From NCBI GenBank assembly GCA_017562135.1, contig QEYB01000798.1, positions 100,479 through 164,478 of the forward strand: a stretch of DNA of 64,000 bases, in the 5' to 3' direction. The notes beneath the pieces were generated by a model that had not been told where the DNA came from, made no database searches, and saw only the letters and a program-made list of their open reading frames with translations. The position numbers and the translations under genes were made by a program. The stretch is from Dipylidium caninum. Its lineage: Eukaryota > Platyhelminthes > Cestoda > Cyclophyllidea > Dipylidiidae. Positions 35,450-46,469 of the stretch are shown one piece after another. Each line of letters opens with the position of its first letter. The stretch's first letter is position 1.

Positions 35450-36105
35450 TATTAAAATTTGCCAACGACACTTATGAGACTCTATCCAGCAGTGGGTGGT
35501 TCGCAACCTTGAGTACAGACACCTCGAGCGACTGCATATCTCCTTGAAATAGCCAAGTGAATCCAAATGCCTCGATGGTGCAGGCGCCACGAAACACCCT
35601 GTTAAGGATAGGTGGAGAGAAATACGGAAAATGAGGTAGTTTTAGGCGAAATTACCAGTAAATCTACTGTACAGACTGAACGAATTCAGAAGGCGTGACT
35701 TCAATTATTGTCGATATTTCCAACTCCTGATCATTGACAAATCGCCTCAGAATCGTTCTCCATTTGGATTTGCCCCTATAAGCCAACGTGTCGTGCACCG
35801 GTTCTCCGCTCTGATCAACGCATTCCTGAAAGTCTGGTATGCCAGATATTTCAATACTCTCATTAATTCATGGAGCTCACGACATTGTCTCGCGCTAACA
35901 AGGTGTTGTGTGAAAAGAGAGCTGCGAAAACGCAGGGAGCAAGACACTTGACAAGATGAAGAAAGAAAGGTAATCACTCGCAAGGACTTTAGAAGTGATG
36001 ACGCGACCTATTGCTTTCCGTCTTATGCGGCGTCACATAACACGCGAAGACGATGAAGTGGGAGGTCAGGAGGTGTAGTGGCTAGGCTATCAAGAAGATC
36101 GGCAC
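35450..36105 (-). pseudogene. Type A copy with lost start, TAG and lost acceptor
   Basis: On the minus strand, exon 1 aligns with the 20.4 kb copy from GTG at 36105 in place of ATG, with an in-frame TAG eight codons on. The hydrophobic stretch is otherwise recognisable (Phe-Ile-Val-Phe-Ala-Cys). The exon 2 acceptor reads CACAACACC where intact copies read CACAGCACC. Exon 2 keeps Leu-Met-Arg-Val-Leu-Lys-Tyr-Leu-Ala-Tyr-Gln-Thr-Phe-Arg. Exon 3 keeps Arg-Gly-Ala-Cys-Thr-Ile-Glu-Ala-Phe-Gly-Phe-Thr. These are substitution lesions, not indels, so this copy is convincingly dead irrespective of consensus quality. Confidence 0.7.
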
Positions 36106-36149
36106 GTCACCGGACTCTGTCTTCACGCAGGCCTCCAACAATTCTCCCA

Positions 36150-37320
36150 ACTTATATACGCCTTGACATGAAGTGCACTGATTCAACGATGTACAGTGCT
36201 GCTATTTGTTCACACCTTGATGCGCTCAGGAACGGTGTGAGCTACTTGCTGGACCACCAAGTTAACTCCTGACTAACATCATTGACTGTCGAAAATAACC
36301 CCCATTCCCCATACTAACTTCATTATACGTACAATCGCGAACCTGCGTAGACAAGGAAAAGGCTGACCATCTTTTCTCCAGAATCTACATCGTCTGTATC
36401 TCCTGCAACCACGCGTTTGTCTCGTGTGTTCAATCCAATGTCGCACCCGATAATGCCCAATCTTCTCCTCAACCCTTCACGTCGGCACATTGCGACTTCC
36501 CGATGCACTCGCCTGGGTACGCTCATGTCCATGGCTTCAAGGAGGCTTCTCGTGCCACTAGATTTGATGCCTTACTCTGAGCAAGATGTGTCTTTTTGAG
36601 TGAGGTCCCATCGCGGTCCTTGTGTGTACGGTGTCAATTTGCAGATTCAACATATCAAATTTTGCCCTTTCTCGCCACATCAAGATATTGAAATAGAAAA
36701 TCAACACACAATATGGTCAACAGTTCAAATCGCAAGTATGGTTGTGAGTTCCCATAACCAGTTAAGGCGCTGCCCACGCCAAAACAGGAAGTATCCTGCA
36801 ATAACAGATGCGTATGAAATCTCAGAGAGAAACTGACATTAACCCAATTGTTGCAGTCTCCTCAGGCGAGTAGCGATGTTTCCTCGACGTCCTACGTCAC
36901 AGATCTAAACACTATCGCGAGAAGAATGTCCAGAAGAAGTGTTCCTAGTTTCAGCATGGTCACGAGACAACTAACTACGTAACACTAAGCTTATGATTCC
37001 CAGCAAACCGCTTCTATTTCACCAATGGCTGCTGACCAGTTTGTACAACAGAGCCGCTTTCGTTGGCAGATGACTACCGACTGCATAGGTGATGTGGATG
37101 GTACAAAGGCCACTCATCACCCTATCTGGGTGAGCTTCAGTGAGGCCACCAGGGCACTCTCTCGAACTCTTGCTCACCTCCATGTCCAAATCAGAAATCA
37201 CTCACTGAGAAAGCCTTTGCAATCGACTCTATCGGTGCATCACCTCCACCAGTCTCACTGTCAACGAGGAGCCATCATGTCGGCTTTTCTTCCCATGTTG
37301 AAAAACGGGAGTAGTTGCTC
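36150..37320. other. Intergenic with weak repeat
   Basis: Mostly unrecognised. The end (37230-37330) matches 58330-58420 (AGTAGTTGCTCTGTGGCTCA here, AGTAGCTGCTCTGTGGTTCA there) and leads into the type B upstream region in both places. A 104-codon frame (37025-37339) ends within this shared part but is not conserved in frame. Confidence 0.4.
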
Positions 37321-37321
37321 T

Positions 37322-37950
37322 GTGGCTCATATCCAATAAAACATACGACCATCGGACACGTCTAGGTGCTTGCTCAACTGACTCCTCAGTGAACTGAAAC
37401 TTCGATGTTAAGCAGCGCGAGAGAGAATGGCTGCACGCGCTTTGGGGTTTGGACCCCAGGTTAAAGGAGCTCCAAGTGTAGGCAACAGCCTCCTCAGAGC
37501 GGAGCTCATGTGTTCTTCGCCACAAGCGGTTGGTGGGGCCTGATGCGTTCAACCGATCCCATTTCTCGTACCATTTTAAATCTTCCACAGAATTACACTG
37601 GAGCCTACACCATCATAAAATAACTGTTAAGCAAGCTTGAGCAACATAATATATCGTCTGACCAGGTTTCTGGAATGAGAACAAGGAATTACACGGTACA
37701 ACACACCATCTCCATGGACGATTTGCCCTGTGGTAAGGAGATGCTGTCGACGGCTATTTTGAAGACTTGTAAGACTTTCACTTATGTGTTTCCTTTGGTG
37801 TGTGACTCAAGGATCCCACCAACCCAAAGGAAACCACCTGTCCTCGCTTTGTTCACCGATTCTCCACATCGAAGGAGTATTGCGTTGAGAAACGCCAAAG
37901 TAAAATAAACCCCACTCTCTGACGAAGGCTTTGCGCGACCATCTCCAAAA
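37322..37950 (+). pseudogene. Type B relic
   Basis: The upstream region matches the 2.06 and 58.43 kb copies (GCTTGCTCAACTGA near 37372; GTGTAGGCAACAG near 37475). Exons 1 and 2 are missing: the region joins at about 37550 to an exon 3 with Asn-Tyr-Thr-Gly-Ala-Tyr-Thr-Ile-Ile-Lys followed by a TAA. The sequence after it (37670-37950) aligns with 2700-2950. It is convergent with the type A copy at 38.2-38.9 kb. Confidence 0.55.
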
Positions 37951-38210
37951 CGTGACAGGAGGCGGGCTTGTCGAGAATCATAGCTGATTCTGAGAATTCG
38001 GATTGGTATGCCTCGACGGCGTTAACTCATCTTTGAAGTAGACTGCAGCTCTTCGTTAGGCGGTTCGAATCTGGTAAATTTCATAAATTCCCCACACAAC
38101 GCAGAGTGCCGGAAGGAGAAAGCCAATATTCCACATGGAAATATCGCTTTATGGCGACAGAGATGCCATAGAAATGCGGGGCCATGAAACTCGCGTAAAA
38201 GAGCAGACAT

Positions 38211-38921
38211 TTTAAACCAGTCGGCAAGCGGCACTTGATATAGACGAATTAAAGGTGAGCACAACATTCCTTTGAATGTTCTCCTTGAGATTTGCCAAAA
38301 GGCTTATCTTCAATTGCATCCAACACTCATTATATTTTTCGTTCTCGAGTACAGAGACCTCACTCAATTAATTATCATCTCGAAATAGTCCTGTAAACTC
38401 AAATGCCTCGATGATGTAGGCGCCGCGGAGTATGATGCTGGAGAAGAGAAGTATTGAAAGGCGCAAAATATGCCTCTGTTAGAGAACATTACCTTTGACT
38501 CTTTGGGCAGACAGGATGAGGCCAAAGATAAGTCGTTCTACTATCACTGAAATTTTAAAAATCCCGACCCTCCACAACAACTTTGTGCAGAACTGTTCTC
38601 CAAACGGCGTTCCAATCACCATGCTCCTGAAAGTCTCGTAGACCAAGTGCCTAGCAATTTCCAATGTGTCTTGAGACTCCATGACGATGTTTCGTGGCTG
38701 ACAAGGTGCTGTGTGACGAGAGAGATGCATCGTATGGGAATCGTGTACAGTGAATCGTGCAAAGCATCTGGTGAGGAGATGAAAGTTGGGCAATTACTCG
38801 TGAGGAATCTGGAGATGGAAAAATGGATTGTTGCGCGCGTGTCTCTCTCCCGGTTGGAGCATGCGAAGACGGTGAAATGGGAGGTGAGGAGGCCGACTAG
38901 ATGGGCTGCAGATGTCTGCAT
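38211..38921 (-). pseudogene. Type A secreted protein, exon 2 deletion and exon 3 stop
   Basis: Exon 1 (38921-38798, 124 bp, phase 1) is open: Met-Gln-Thr-Ser-Ala-Ala-His-Leu-Val-Gly-Leu-Leu, then Thr-Val-Phe-Ala-Cys-Ser-Asn. Exon 2 (38708-38493) is 216 bp, exactly 40 bp short of 256. The missing part lies after Arg-Ser-Met-Val-Ile-Gly and covers the segment holding Arg-Thr-Arg-His-Leu-Val-Ala-Tyr in the 53.8 kb copy. It stays open by accident and ends at a GTAATG donor. Exon 3 (from 38437) has Arg-Gly-Ala-Tyr-Ile-Ile-Glu-Ala-Phe-Glu-Phe-Thr-Gly-Leu-Phe, then TAA where others have Lys-Ser. The start codon directly follows a TATATATATATA run (38921-38932), so the usual TATA-to-ATG spacing is lost. 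Long antisense ORFs over this copy (38647-39012) are shadows. Confidence 0.75.
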
Positions 38922-38956
38922 ATATATATATATTTTACGAGAAAGTGTATTGGTTC

Positions 38957-40082
38957 AGCTGGGTCAGCAGGGTGGATATGCTGGTGTGTGCTCACGTCGT
39001 ATCCCATCTTAGGAACAGTGGAAACCACTTGATGGACCAAAAGTACTAAGCCTAACTGCTTTAGTTGACCTCCTAAACATGCCCCAATTGTGGGCCTTGT
39101 TTCAGAGTGTGACTGGTCCTTTGAAATAAACGGGAGCGCGAACTCAACTGAGTCCACTAGTGGCGTCACTGCAGTTGACGCAATTAGGAAAATGAGCAAA
39201 CAGTTTTATTGCTCAGAAATATCTCTCTGCAAATTTGTTTAAGGAGTTCCACTATATGCATTTGAGCATTTTCCCAGATTGCCTAAACTGATTTACTCCA
39301 CACTCCGTGTCGACATTTCGCATTCACTTCTTGTTGCCGACATCGGGATTGCCATTACAATTTCCCCGTCGCCAGTGTTGTCGTTTTACGGAAACTGTGG
39401 AATCAATGTCGATGACAAGCAGATCTGTGCACCGACGTTCAGGAAAGGAGGGCATTCTACGACTCCTCCGAAAACACCTGATGGTTCCCTCTCCTGCCAA
39501 CAATGAATCCAATGTCGACAGGAGAAGAAGTTTATCTCGAATGGACTTTAAGCACAATGTGATAACATGGCGCGTGATAAAAGGATTTCGCACCTAAACT
39601 GGATTAACTCGTTCCTACTCCTACTCACCTCTCCTTATATCTCTTCATCCTATTTCCATTTCCCCTTCTCGGAATGCTGAAGCTCACAACCTTCGCTGCC
39701 CTTCTACTGATCACCTCCTCTTCACCTTCCTTCCTAGGCGCATGCTTGACCAACATCACTAAAACTGAAACTTTGGCCAATGACCAATGTTGGGTGACAA
39801 CGAGTATATGCACTGCCCTGTCACATTCAATCCGAGTTCAATGCACACTCTTCTGCGTATGCTATTGTCTCGAGCTCGAAGCGCGAGTCTCATGCATTCT
39901 CACTGGTTTCAATTTACCTCCCTCTCTCGTGCCGAGGAAATTGGCTTGTGGTATCGTGTGGTGGGAAGAAGGAGTTCTACTCTGCGTTGCTACAAGAAAC
40001 TGATGACAGCGAAAATGGGGTCCTGGTGCACGTGTTGTCTTGGTGATCGGTTTTGTGAACGCAAAGACGAAAGCTGCTGACA
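38957..40082. repeat. 1.13 kb inverted repeat, left arm
   Basis: This arm is nearly identical to 52560-53698 in reverse orientation. It contains the whole S gene and the head-to-head spacer up to the type A promoter. Identity stops sharply next to the type A gene: both share CCAGCTGAA, after which one continues TCAATGCC and the other CCAATACA. At the far end it fades out within the S 3' flank. The few differences include one-base indels near 39782, 39969 and 39388. The arms are separated by 12.5 kb. Confidence 0.85.
39674..40080 (+). pseudogene. S small secreted protein, frame-interrupted copy
   Basis: The signal peptide is identical to that of the copy at 52.6-52.98 kb (Met-Leu-Lys-Leu-Thr-Thr-Phe-Ala-Ala-Leu-Leu-Leu, then Phe-Leu-Gly-Ala-Cys), with an Asn-Ile-Thr sequon just after it. 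Relative to the other copy it lacks one base at about 39782 (GAGCCA there, GACCA here). The direct frame therefore runs into a different, Cys-rich tail and stops at 40003 (109 aa). A second missing G near 39969 shifts it again. Either the minus-strand copy is the functional one or these two positions are errors. TCCTTATATCTC about 45 bp upstream may act as a promoter. Confidence 0.5.
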
Positions 40083-40385
40083 GCCTCTTAATCACACGAC
40101 TTGAAGGGAGAAAATGAGAGCACAGAGTTTGTAATTGGTATGTTCCATCGTAGGTCTGGTATAAGAGTTTGGACTTGAGGCGACTGAAAAGGAGCACCAA
40201 TATAACTTCTACATGGGGAAGCTGCGAAATGCTGTCACTGAAATTGTCATTCTTGTTTAGTCCGCCTGTGGGACGTGAAAACGACGGTCACTTCACATCA
40301 TGTCGCGTCGCGGAGAGGCAGAGCAGAGGTCCGAAGACCAGTCTTTACTGTGGCTATCGCGCTCTTCATTCATTCCCTTCTCTAG

Positions 40386-40580
40386 CCTCGTGCTGCGCAG
40401 TGCATAAGTCATCGAGACATTTGAGTTCACAGGACTATTTCGAGTTGATAATTCATTGTATTAGGTCTCCGTGCTCGAGTTTGGGAACTATCGTGTGCTG
40501 GATACAGTAGCAGATGTTTCGTTGACAAATCTGAGGGAGAAAACTCAAAGGAAAGTAATGGTGGGAAGGTCTTAAGCCAT
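40386..40580 (+). pseudogene. Type A exon 3 relic
   Basis: CTTCTCTAG at 40377-40385 precedes an exon 3 with Phe-Glu-Phe-Thr-Gly-Leu-Phe-Arg-Val-Asp-Asn in the proper frame after an early slip, then Ile-stop-Val replacing Arg-Glu-Val. The intron part upstream (CGCGCTCTTCATTCATTCCC) matches the 15.65 kb relic on the other strand. No exon 1 or 2 is found upstream. Confidence 0.6.
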
Positions 40581-41240
40581 AGGGAGAAAGCGGATACCAT
40601 GTGAGTTCAGCCTCATTCCAGTGACGAGTCTCGGTTACACATTGACGGGTGTGGCTGTTGCGGTAGGTGATGCCATTGACTTTAAAACGCGTCTTACTCC
40701 TTTAGATGCTCTTGCACACGAGGTGCTTTGACGACAGGCCGTGAACACTTTGCCATAAGGGCGGGAGCCTCCAGTACTTCTACCCATCTGGCTATGACAA
40801 CACATGATCTTCATCAGCATACGTCTCACAAAGCGGCATTGGGTCTTTTCGTCTACTCTCGTCGCGTCCAGTGCTCTCTTAGCACAGAAAAATTAATTGT
40901 AGTCGCACGTGTTGAAACATTTCGCAAATGTGGACTGAGATACGGAATGAAGTGTTGAGAGGTAGGGGACACCTTGCTAATGGACTGGTGTCTGGAAATG
41001 TTCGCGGTAGATGACAAAACTTAACAGAAACCAGTCAAGATAACCGCTCTCCAAGGCTTACAGCCTGGCCTCTGTGCCCCGACTAAGGTAGAATTCTAGA
41101 AAGCTAGCATGCGACATTTCAACCTTTTACTTGGTTCATACTTCCACGCACCTCCTTAGAGCGGTTTAAACCACTGCAAGTGAGGCGATCAAAAAATGAC
41201 GAGACACCGACCTAACTCACAACTTTGTTTCATCTAAGCC
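40580..41240. repeat. Duplicated segment F, first copy
   Basis: About 650 bp matches 55985-56690 in the same orientation. In the first 250 bp the two differ by about eight one-base indels and about a dozen substitutions; e.g. ATGATCTTCATCAGC against ATGATCTCATCAGC. The other copy keeps an ORF of 73 codons here (56093-56314); this copy does not. Beyond about 40900 the divergence rises. Confidence 0.7.
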
Positions 41241-41244
41241 TCTT

Positions 41245-44200
41245 CACGCATTGTCTAAATGAGTAGATTGCGCCCTCGACATGGAGACAAGGGCGAGTTC
41301 AAATGAATATGCTGGTAGCCTGACTGCAATTGATCCAACTAGGAGAATGAATGGCCTATAGCATCACCCTGAAAGCTCCTCCTGTAAGGTAAGGTAAGGC
41401 GCAAGGAGCGGTTACAGACTGGAACGCATAAGTCTTTGACAATCAGAAATTTGTCTTCCCAATGTAATGGCAGGAAGTAACATACTCTCCGCCAAAGAGA
41501 ATTTGTTTGCGCACTACTACCTACGACTGCATGAATTTGTTCGTCCCCTGCTCCCACTGACTCAACCCTTCCGGTGTATTGGTCACGAGTCTGCTTCTAC
41601 AAAAAATAGATAACAGCGCCAGTGGAGAAAATAAGGAGATGTCTGCAAGGAAGTTGTGGTCTCCTTGCACCTGCTGCCAAAGCAGGCATCGTCCCACCAC
41701 GTGCAGAAAGAGACACCTTTTTTGGAATTTAAAGTTGCGGCAGCTTAGCAACCAATACTGAGCTCCTGAGCTTCTAGCAATTTCTCCTTGCTTGATTGTT
41801 TGTTCCTCTGTCATCCTGGCTTACATTCAATTTACCTTCATGGAAATATGAGAGAATAATTAAAGTGAAGTCGAAAGGGATAGTTACTACTTGAAAAGTA
41901 GGACGCTTGCCGTAGTGGACACGTGGAATTACAAGTTGGTCGACGGTTAGCTCAAACAAAGAATTCCCCCCCTAGCAAAAGAGACATCAGCCAAGCCATT
42001 GTGGACGGCTTCGCAGCCACGTTTAAGTTTCCCTCAAGACGTGCCGGTTGGAATGTTGATCCAAATGTCATTTTCACTGAATGGATAAGTGAGGAATCAC
42101 ATTTGCTCCTTGGAGCCTACAAGGAGGGTAAACGAATTAGCCTCTTCTTAGCCATTTAAGTCGCCGTCACTAGCGTGCTGCCTTTCCTGCGTCATATTCA
42201 GATGCCATTCTTAGAGTTCAGAGACTACCTATCGACTTTATTGCCACTTGACGCGTTCACACAGAAGGAAATTCATGTGGACCGCTATGAGACCTAAGAG
42301 TAGCTCTCCAGTCATCAACTCCGCCTACAGCCACATGACATTTAATATGAAGGAAGGGAATTTGTGTGCGGCAGTTCACACTGATGTTAACGGACAATTG
42401 GCTTAAAAGCGCTTCTTGCGCTACTGCGGAGGACAAAATACGACTTGCCTAGAGCCAAAAACATGTCGGACGCCAGTGGCTCATTACCACTTGTTACGCC
42501 CAGTGGATCGTAAGGTGGACCAAACACTCGTCTTGAAAATGGCAGAAAATTAATTCTATGGAGAAATTCTTTGAAATTGTACACGGCGGTGATTTTACCC
42601 TTTTCCTTTTCTCCTGGTTGCACATTTGATCGCATTCCTCGTCCCAAGTCCGTTGACCACGAAGCTCCTGCTTAATTTTACTCCAAACGCGCACCTCGAG
42701 TAGATGTTGCTATAAACAAGCTAGTTTGACACTTCTACGAGAATCCACCGCCGCCTATTTGATCCCTGTCTTTACAATAAGTCCTCATTGTTCTGCAAGT
42801 TCGATCCTAGAATCATTCCACCGCTCCGTTGTCCACCTTTCCCTCATATATTTCTTACACATCCGTTTGCTCCTTCACAAACCCCAACCGGTAGCCTTTT
42901 TGCCGCATTGGAGATCGAGGACCAGATGTAACCTCCATTGACAGAAAGCATTCCTTTCCTCTGTGCACCCACTGACGATGCATGGCGTCACACTCTGGCG
43001 CTTTAATGTCCCTTCCTGTAAACACTGCCTTCCAGGCAATGTTACTCGACCTTCGGCTGTTGTGAAATTAAAAGACGTGATTCCAAAGAGTGAGAAGTGT
43101 AATGCCTACGAAATGTAACAGTTGTCACATACAACTGACGAAGGAAGATGTGGCGAATGGTTAAGAGGTGGAGTAGTCTCTTTTCCCCTTACGTTAACCT
43201 TGCAGACGCGGATGCAACCCGTGTTGGAAGGCTTGCGGCGGCTTCGTCGATCCTTCAATCAATTTGAGTCGACACGATGACCACCTTTGCCGAGAAAGAA
43301 TTGAATGATTCACAATGTTATATTGGTTGAAGGAGAATAATGCGGTAATCGCATAGGAGCAAAGAAATGTGGTATGTTTCGCTCTCTGTGACGATTCACT
43401 TTCATTATAAAGGCACAAACATTGGAGTTCTACACCATCACTTCCGCTTTACGGCGGTGGCTGAGTATGCGTGTGAACATGCGAGGGGAGGTAAACGGAG
43501 TTCAAATTAAAACTGAGATAATTCGCATTCTGTTGGGTGAATCAAGGGCGATTAGGTAGACGAAGTGCAGAACGAAGCTGTCCTGTGCGTCCAAAGCATC
43601 TTTACTTCCACTGCACTCGTCCCTTCCACCTCCACACGAGTAGCAGACAAACACATCTGACCAACATGGGGCTGAGGATAGGGGATGGGGTTTCAGATGC
43701 CCAATTAATTCAACTCAAAGGGATTTATGGAGAGTTTCATCTCATCACCGCCTGCCACCTCAGTAAGCCTACGACATCTGCTGCATCTGCATCCAATGGA
43801 CCGCACAATTTACTTGCATTATGCTTGTTCACTCAAAAAAACTAGCTGTTCATGACAAGGCCCCTCGTAGCTCCAAAGAAGCAAACGTAGAGAAATCAGG
43901 AAGAAGAAAATTGGTGTCAGGGAATGACTTTCATTGAGGGGTGGTGGATGATGTCAGCACGAAAGCAATATAAGCTTCTCTTATTTAGCTCTGAACCTTC
44001 CGCCTCAGTTACATTGTTTCTTCACTCATGTATGTCATTGGGAAAAGGTGCTATTTCAAAGAACTCCTTATTAACAATATGCACTACATAACTAATCTTT
44101 TGGCTGGCAAATTTTCAAAAAAGAATACTCCAAGTCAGTAAATTTTACAGTTTTGTGTGCCCAATTAGTACTTACTTTAGTTACACACAAAATAAAGGGT

Positions 44201-44270
44201 AAGAGGAGTGGTGAGCATTCGCCTAATCATCACGTTTTAATTGTCCGTTTGTCTTATTCTAATCTGTCGG
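41245..44270. other. Intergenic, no gene recognised
   Basis: The most protein-like frame is 41923-42159 (Arg-Asp-Ile-Ser-Gln-Ala-Ile-Val-Asp-Gly-Phe-Ala-Ala-Thr-Phe), 78 codons, without signal peptide or relatives. A 102-codon frame at 43537-43845 is equally unsupported. No repeats of the window's families were noticed. Confidence 0.3.
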
Positions 44271-44284
44271 TGAATGTCTTCTAA

Positions 44285-44400
44285 ATTGTGACGTTTACAT
44301 TCTGCCTCAACTTCTATTTACGCCAAATGACGAAGATGTTCTCCACAGAACTATCGCCGAGAAAATTCACATTGGGCAAAGGAATTTTTCAAGTCAAGAA
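44285..44400 (+). pseudogene. Family P fragment, second copy
   Basis: The frame Ile-Leu-Pro-Gln-Leu-Leu-Phe-Thr-Pro-Asn-Asp-Glu-Asp-Val-Leu-His-Arg-Thr-Ile aligns with the fragment at 8.6 kb. It then diverges. Unknown protein. Confidence 0.35.
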
Positions 44401-44419
44401 TTAAACAGGCAGAACCCCA

Positions 44420-44660
44420 AAGTCCCGCATGCGGACGATCATTCCTGATCGTTCGCAATCATACATTCACCATGTCATTGAAACTGTGTTTACTTGTGCA
44501 CATCATTTCGCTCTCTAGCACCATCGGCGTGACTGCCACTGTCTTCCAAATGCATTGCCATTTTGATTCAGGCTGGCATCCGAGAGACCTTTTTTGACCA
44601 GGGAAACTGTTTCCACCACTAATTAGTACACTACTCCTCTTCCACACCTGCTATAGCCAA
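44420..44660 (-). repeat. Repeat G, minus-strand copy
   Basis: On the minus strand, GGTGTGGAAGAGGAGTA near 44645 and Met-Val-Asn-Val-stop-Leu-Arg-Thr-Ile-Arg-Asn-Asp match 49100-49260 (Leu-Val-Asn-Val-Trp-Val-Arg-Ala-Ile-Arg-Asn-Asp). A TGG-to-TGA change separates them at the conserved position. It looks like a diverged copy of an ancestral coding fragment. Confidence 0.5.
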
Positions 44661-44669
44661 CAGAGACTT

Positions 44670-45600
44670 TTTTCCACCGCTTTCTGCTGTGTTCCTGCTC
44701 GCGATTATAGCATCCAGACCATACGTTATCTGAAGTCTTTTGGAGATTTATAGGCTCTGTTGGGGTATGCCTAACATCGACCCCCTCTTGGACAACAATG
44801 TGCCCATAAGAAATTGGCATGTTCTACCTTTGCCTTCGCTCCATATCAGTGAGATGACGCAGCAAGGTCATCAACATGTTTCCTTCTTGTGGCACCCTTC
44901 TGCATTAACATTAGTTAAGAAAACCCCGATCCTCACCAACAATGCGTGAGTAGCTGACAACGGCCACCGACTCCAATACGTCGTTCCACCGACGCGAATA
45001 GCCATCAGTAAGGCGGTAAATATTGGAGTGGACAAGGGTGCTGCTTTGCTGAAGAAATGATTACTGTGATGGTCAGTGTATGTTTTGTAAAATTTGCGAC
45101 AAGAAGTTCTCTCGTTGCTTTATAACTGAATTCGCCCCCAACATGACGACACACCCTTTTACCTGCCTGCATGGAGTTGCCATGATAAAGCCACCCTCCT
45201 GCGTGTTTCTTACTTGCAACCGTCGGAGTTGAAGAGAGCGTAATTCGTCATTTCAGCTGGAGTTAAATGTTGAAGGCCCATCAATTCGGCAAAGGCCTAT
45301 GTGAATCCACGGAAAGTGAACATAGCTACTGGCATTTGCATCTTCCTAAACCATTGCTGTGTGCCTGTGTGTGCCTGTGTGTGTGTGTGGCGCCTAGGCG
45401 ACTGAATGTAAAGTACGTAACAAGTCAGTGACCCTGTGAGTTAGCCCAAGTCTCTGTGAGTATGCAGAACAAATAACTGATATCTGGTTGGTTAATTGCC
45501 ACGCTGATTTCTGACAACCTCGGCAATAGCCAATATCATTGCTCAACTTAAAATTCGGTACAGTCACGCGCCCAGGGAGGCGGTTCTTTATGAAATTCAT
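44670..45600. other. Intergenic with a short GT-rich stretch
   Basis: A TGCCTGTGTGTGCCTGTGTG stretch lies at about 45362-45390. No supported gene; it leads into the promoter of the intact gene. Confidence 0.4.
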
Positions 45601-45610
45601 TTGAAGGCAA

Positions 45611-45616
45611 TATAAG
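45611..45616 (+). promoter_or_regulatory. TATA-like element of the intact gene
   Basis: TATAAG within GGCAATATAAGTAGAGG, 39 bp upstream of the ATG at 45650. This is closer than in the type A copies at 4.9 and 53.7 kb (about 50-60 bp). Confidence 0.5.
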
Positions 45617-45649
45617 TAGAGGATATTAGTTATCTTTGACGTAGTTTGC

Positions 45650-46372
45650 ATGCTGATCACAATGTTGGCCTGCTGGGTCATTCGCATCCTCACCTCTGTG
45701 GCAACTCCACTCAGCGTCAACGCTTTCTTCTCTTTTACACAACCAGCAAATTTTCCGGTAACCCTTATCACCAGGAAATCCCCTACAGGTCGGCCACCCT
45801 TGCTCTATGCTTCATTTGTTCAGCCTGTGCTTTAACAGTCTGACTCGATAACGCTCAAATTTGTGCATTTCAGAACCCTGTCAACCGCGGAACTTTGCCT
45901 ACCCTACCAGTGACATGATGAGAATTGCATCTTACCTAACGCGGGAGGCTATAATGAATATTGCAATGAGAGATCTCAGAGGCAGGAGATACTGGTGGAC
46001 CGACATCAGAAACACCGAATGGGGCACACGATTGCGCCAACTTAAGCCCGGGAAATATGAATATGAGATAATCGTACACGCAAATCCCCTCTATTATAAT
46101 TGTCTCCATTTCGAAGAGCATACGGGACAGTAAGCCTGACCAAATTATATAGCATTAATTACATTTTTTCCGTTTTTAGCACGTTATATGAAAATGCCTT
46201 CAAAATTACGGACTTCCAATACACTGGAGTATTTAAGTACGACGAAAACATGAAGAAAATTTCTTTAATTCACGCGAAGAATGTCCATGTAACTGGAGTA
46301 GCTCATGAATCACTACCGTTAGTTGACACAGATGTTTTTTCGCCGAACCATTTTTTGACGGCTTTGCTCTAG
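45650..46372 (+). CDS. Small secreted protein, only fully open family member (195 aa)
   Basis: Three exons: 45650-45788 (139 bp, phase 1), 45874-46129 (256 bp, phase 2) and 46180-46372 (193 bp), with introns of 85 and 50 bp, all GT/AG. Residues 1-25 form a signal peptide (Met-Leu-Ile-Thr-Met-Leu-Ala-Cys-Trp). Residue 48 starts the Pro-Cys-Gln-Pro-Arg-Asn motif. A predicted helix follows at about 60-80 (Met-Met-Arg-Ile-Ala-Ser-Tyr-Leu-Thr-Arg-Glu-Ala). Strand-like segments then lie near 85-91 (Arg-Tyr-Trp-Trp-Thr-Asp-Ile), 98-115, 138-152 (Ala-Phe-Lys-Ile-Thr-Asp-Phe-Gln-Tyr-Thr-Gly-Val-Phe) and 157-165. The mature protein has two cysteines, 49 and 123, which could pair. The layout resembles cystatin-like alpha/beta folds, but no cystatin motif is present, so that is only a guess. 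The exon 1 donor was chosen because it keeps the phase used by all relatives. Function unknown; a secreted parasite protein is an inference from the signal peptide and expansion. Confidence 0.75.
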
Positions 46373-46456
46373 CTATAGCCAATGTCTCCTGTCGTGTGGA
46401 CTAGGCTAACTGATCCAAATGCATTCTTGTACAAATAACCACTGCATCGCTCAGCC

Positions 46457-46462
46457 AATAAA
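46457..46462 (+). terminator. Poly(A) signal of the intact gene
   Basis: AATAAA 85 bp after the stop codon. Confidence 0.5.
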
Positions 46463-46469
46463 TCTATCT

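Noticed and set aside
38050..38075. GGTTCGAATC resembling a tRNA T-loop
   Set aside because: The same site in the homologous 3' flanks at 15.29 and 56.8 kb is different, and no acceptor or anticodon stems can be folded around it. It is part of a type A 3' flank.
38647..39012. A 121-codon plus-strand ORF, similar to one on the minus strand at 30605-30856
   Set aside because: Both lie antisense to exons 1-2 of type A copies. Their similarity follows from the homology of the sense genes, and their ends fall in unrelated flanks.
45360..45392. GT-rich repeat as a microsatellite of note
   Set aside because: Too short and irregular to be more than an ordinary simple sequence.
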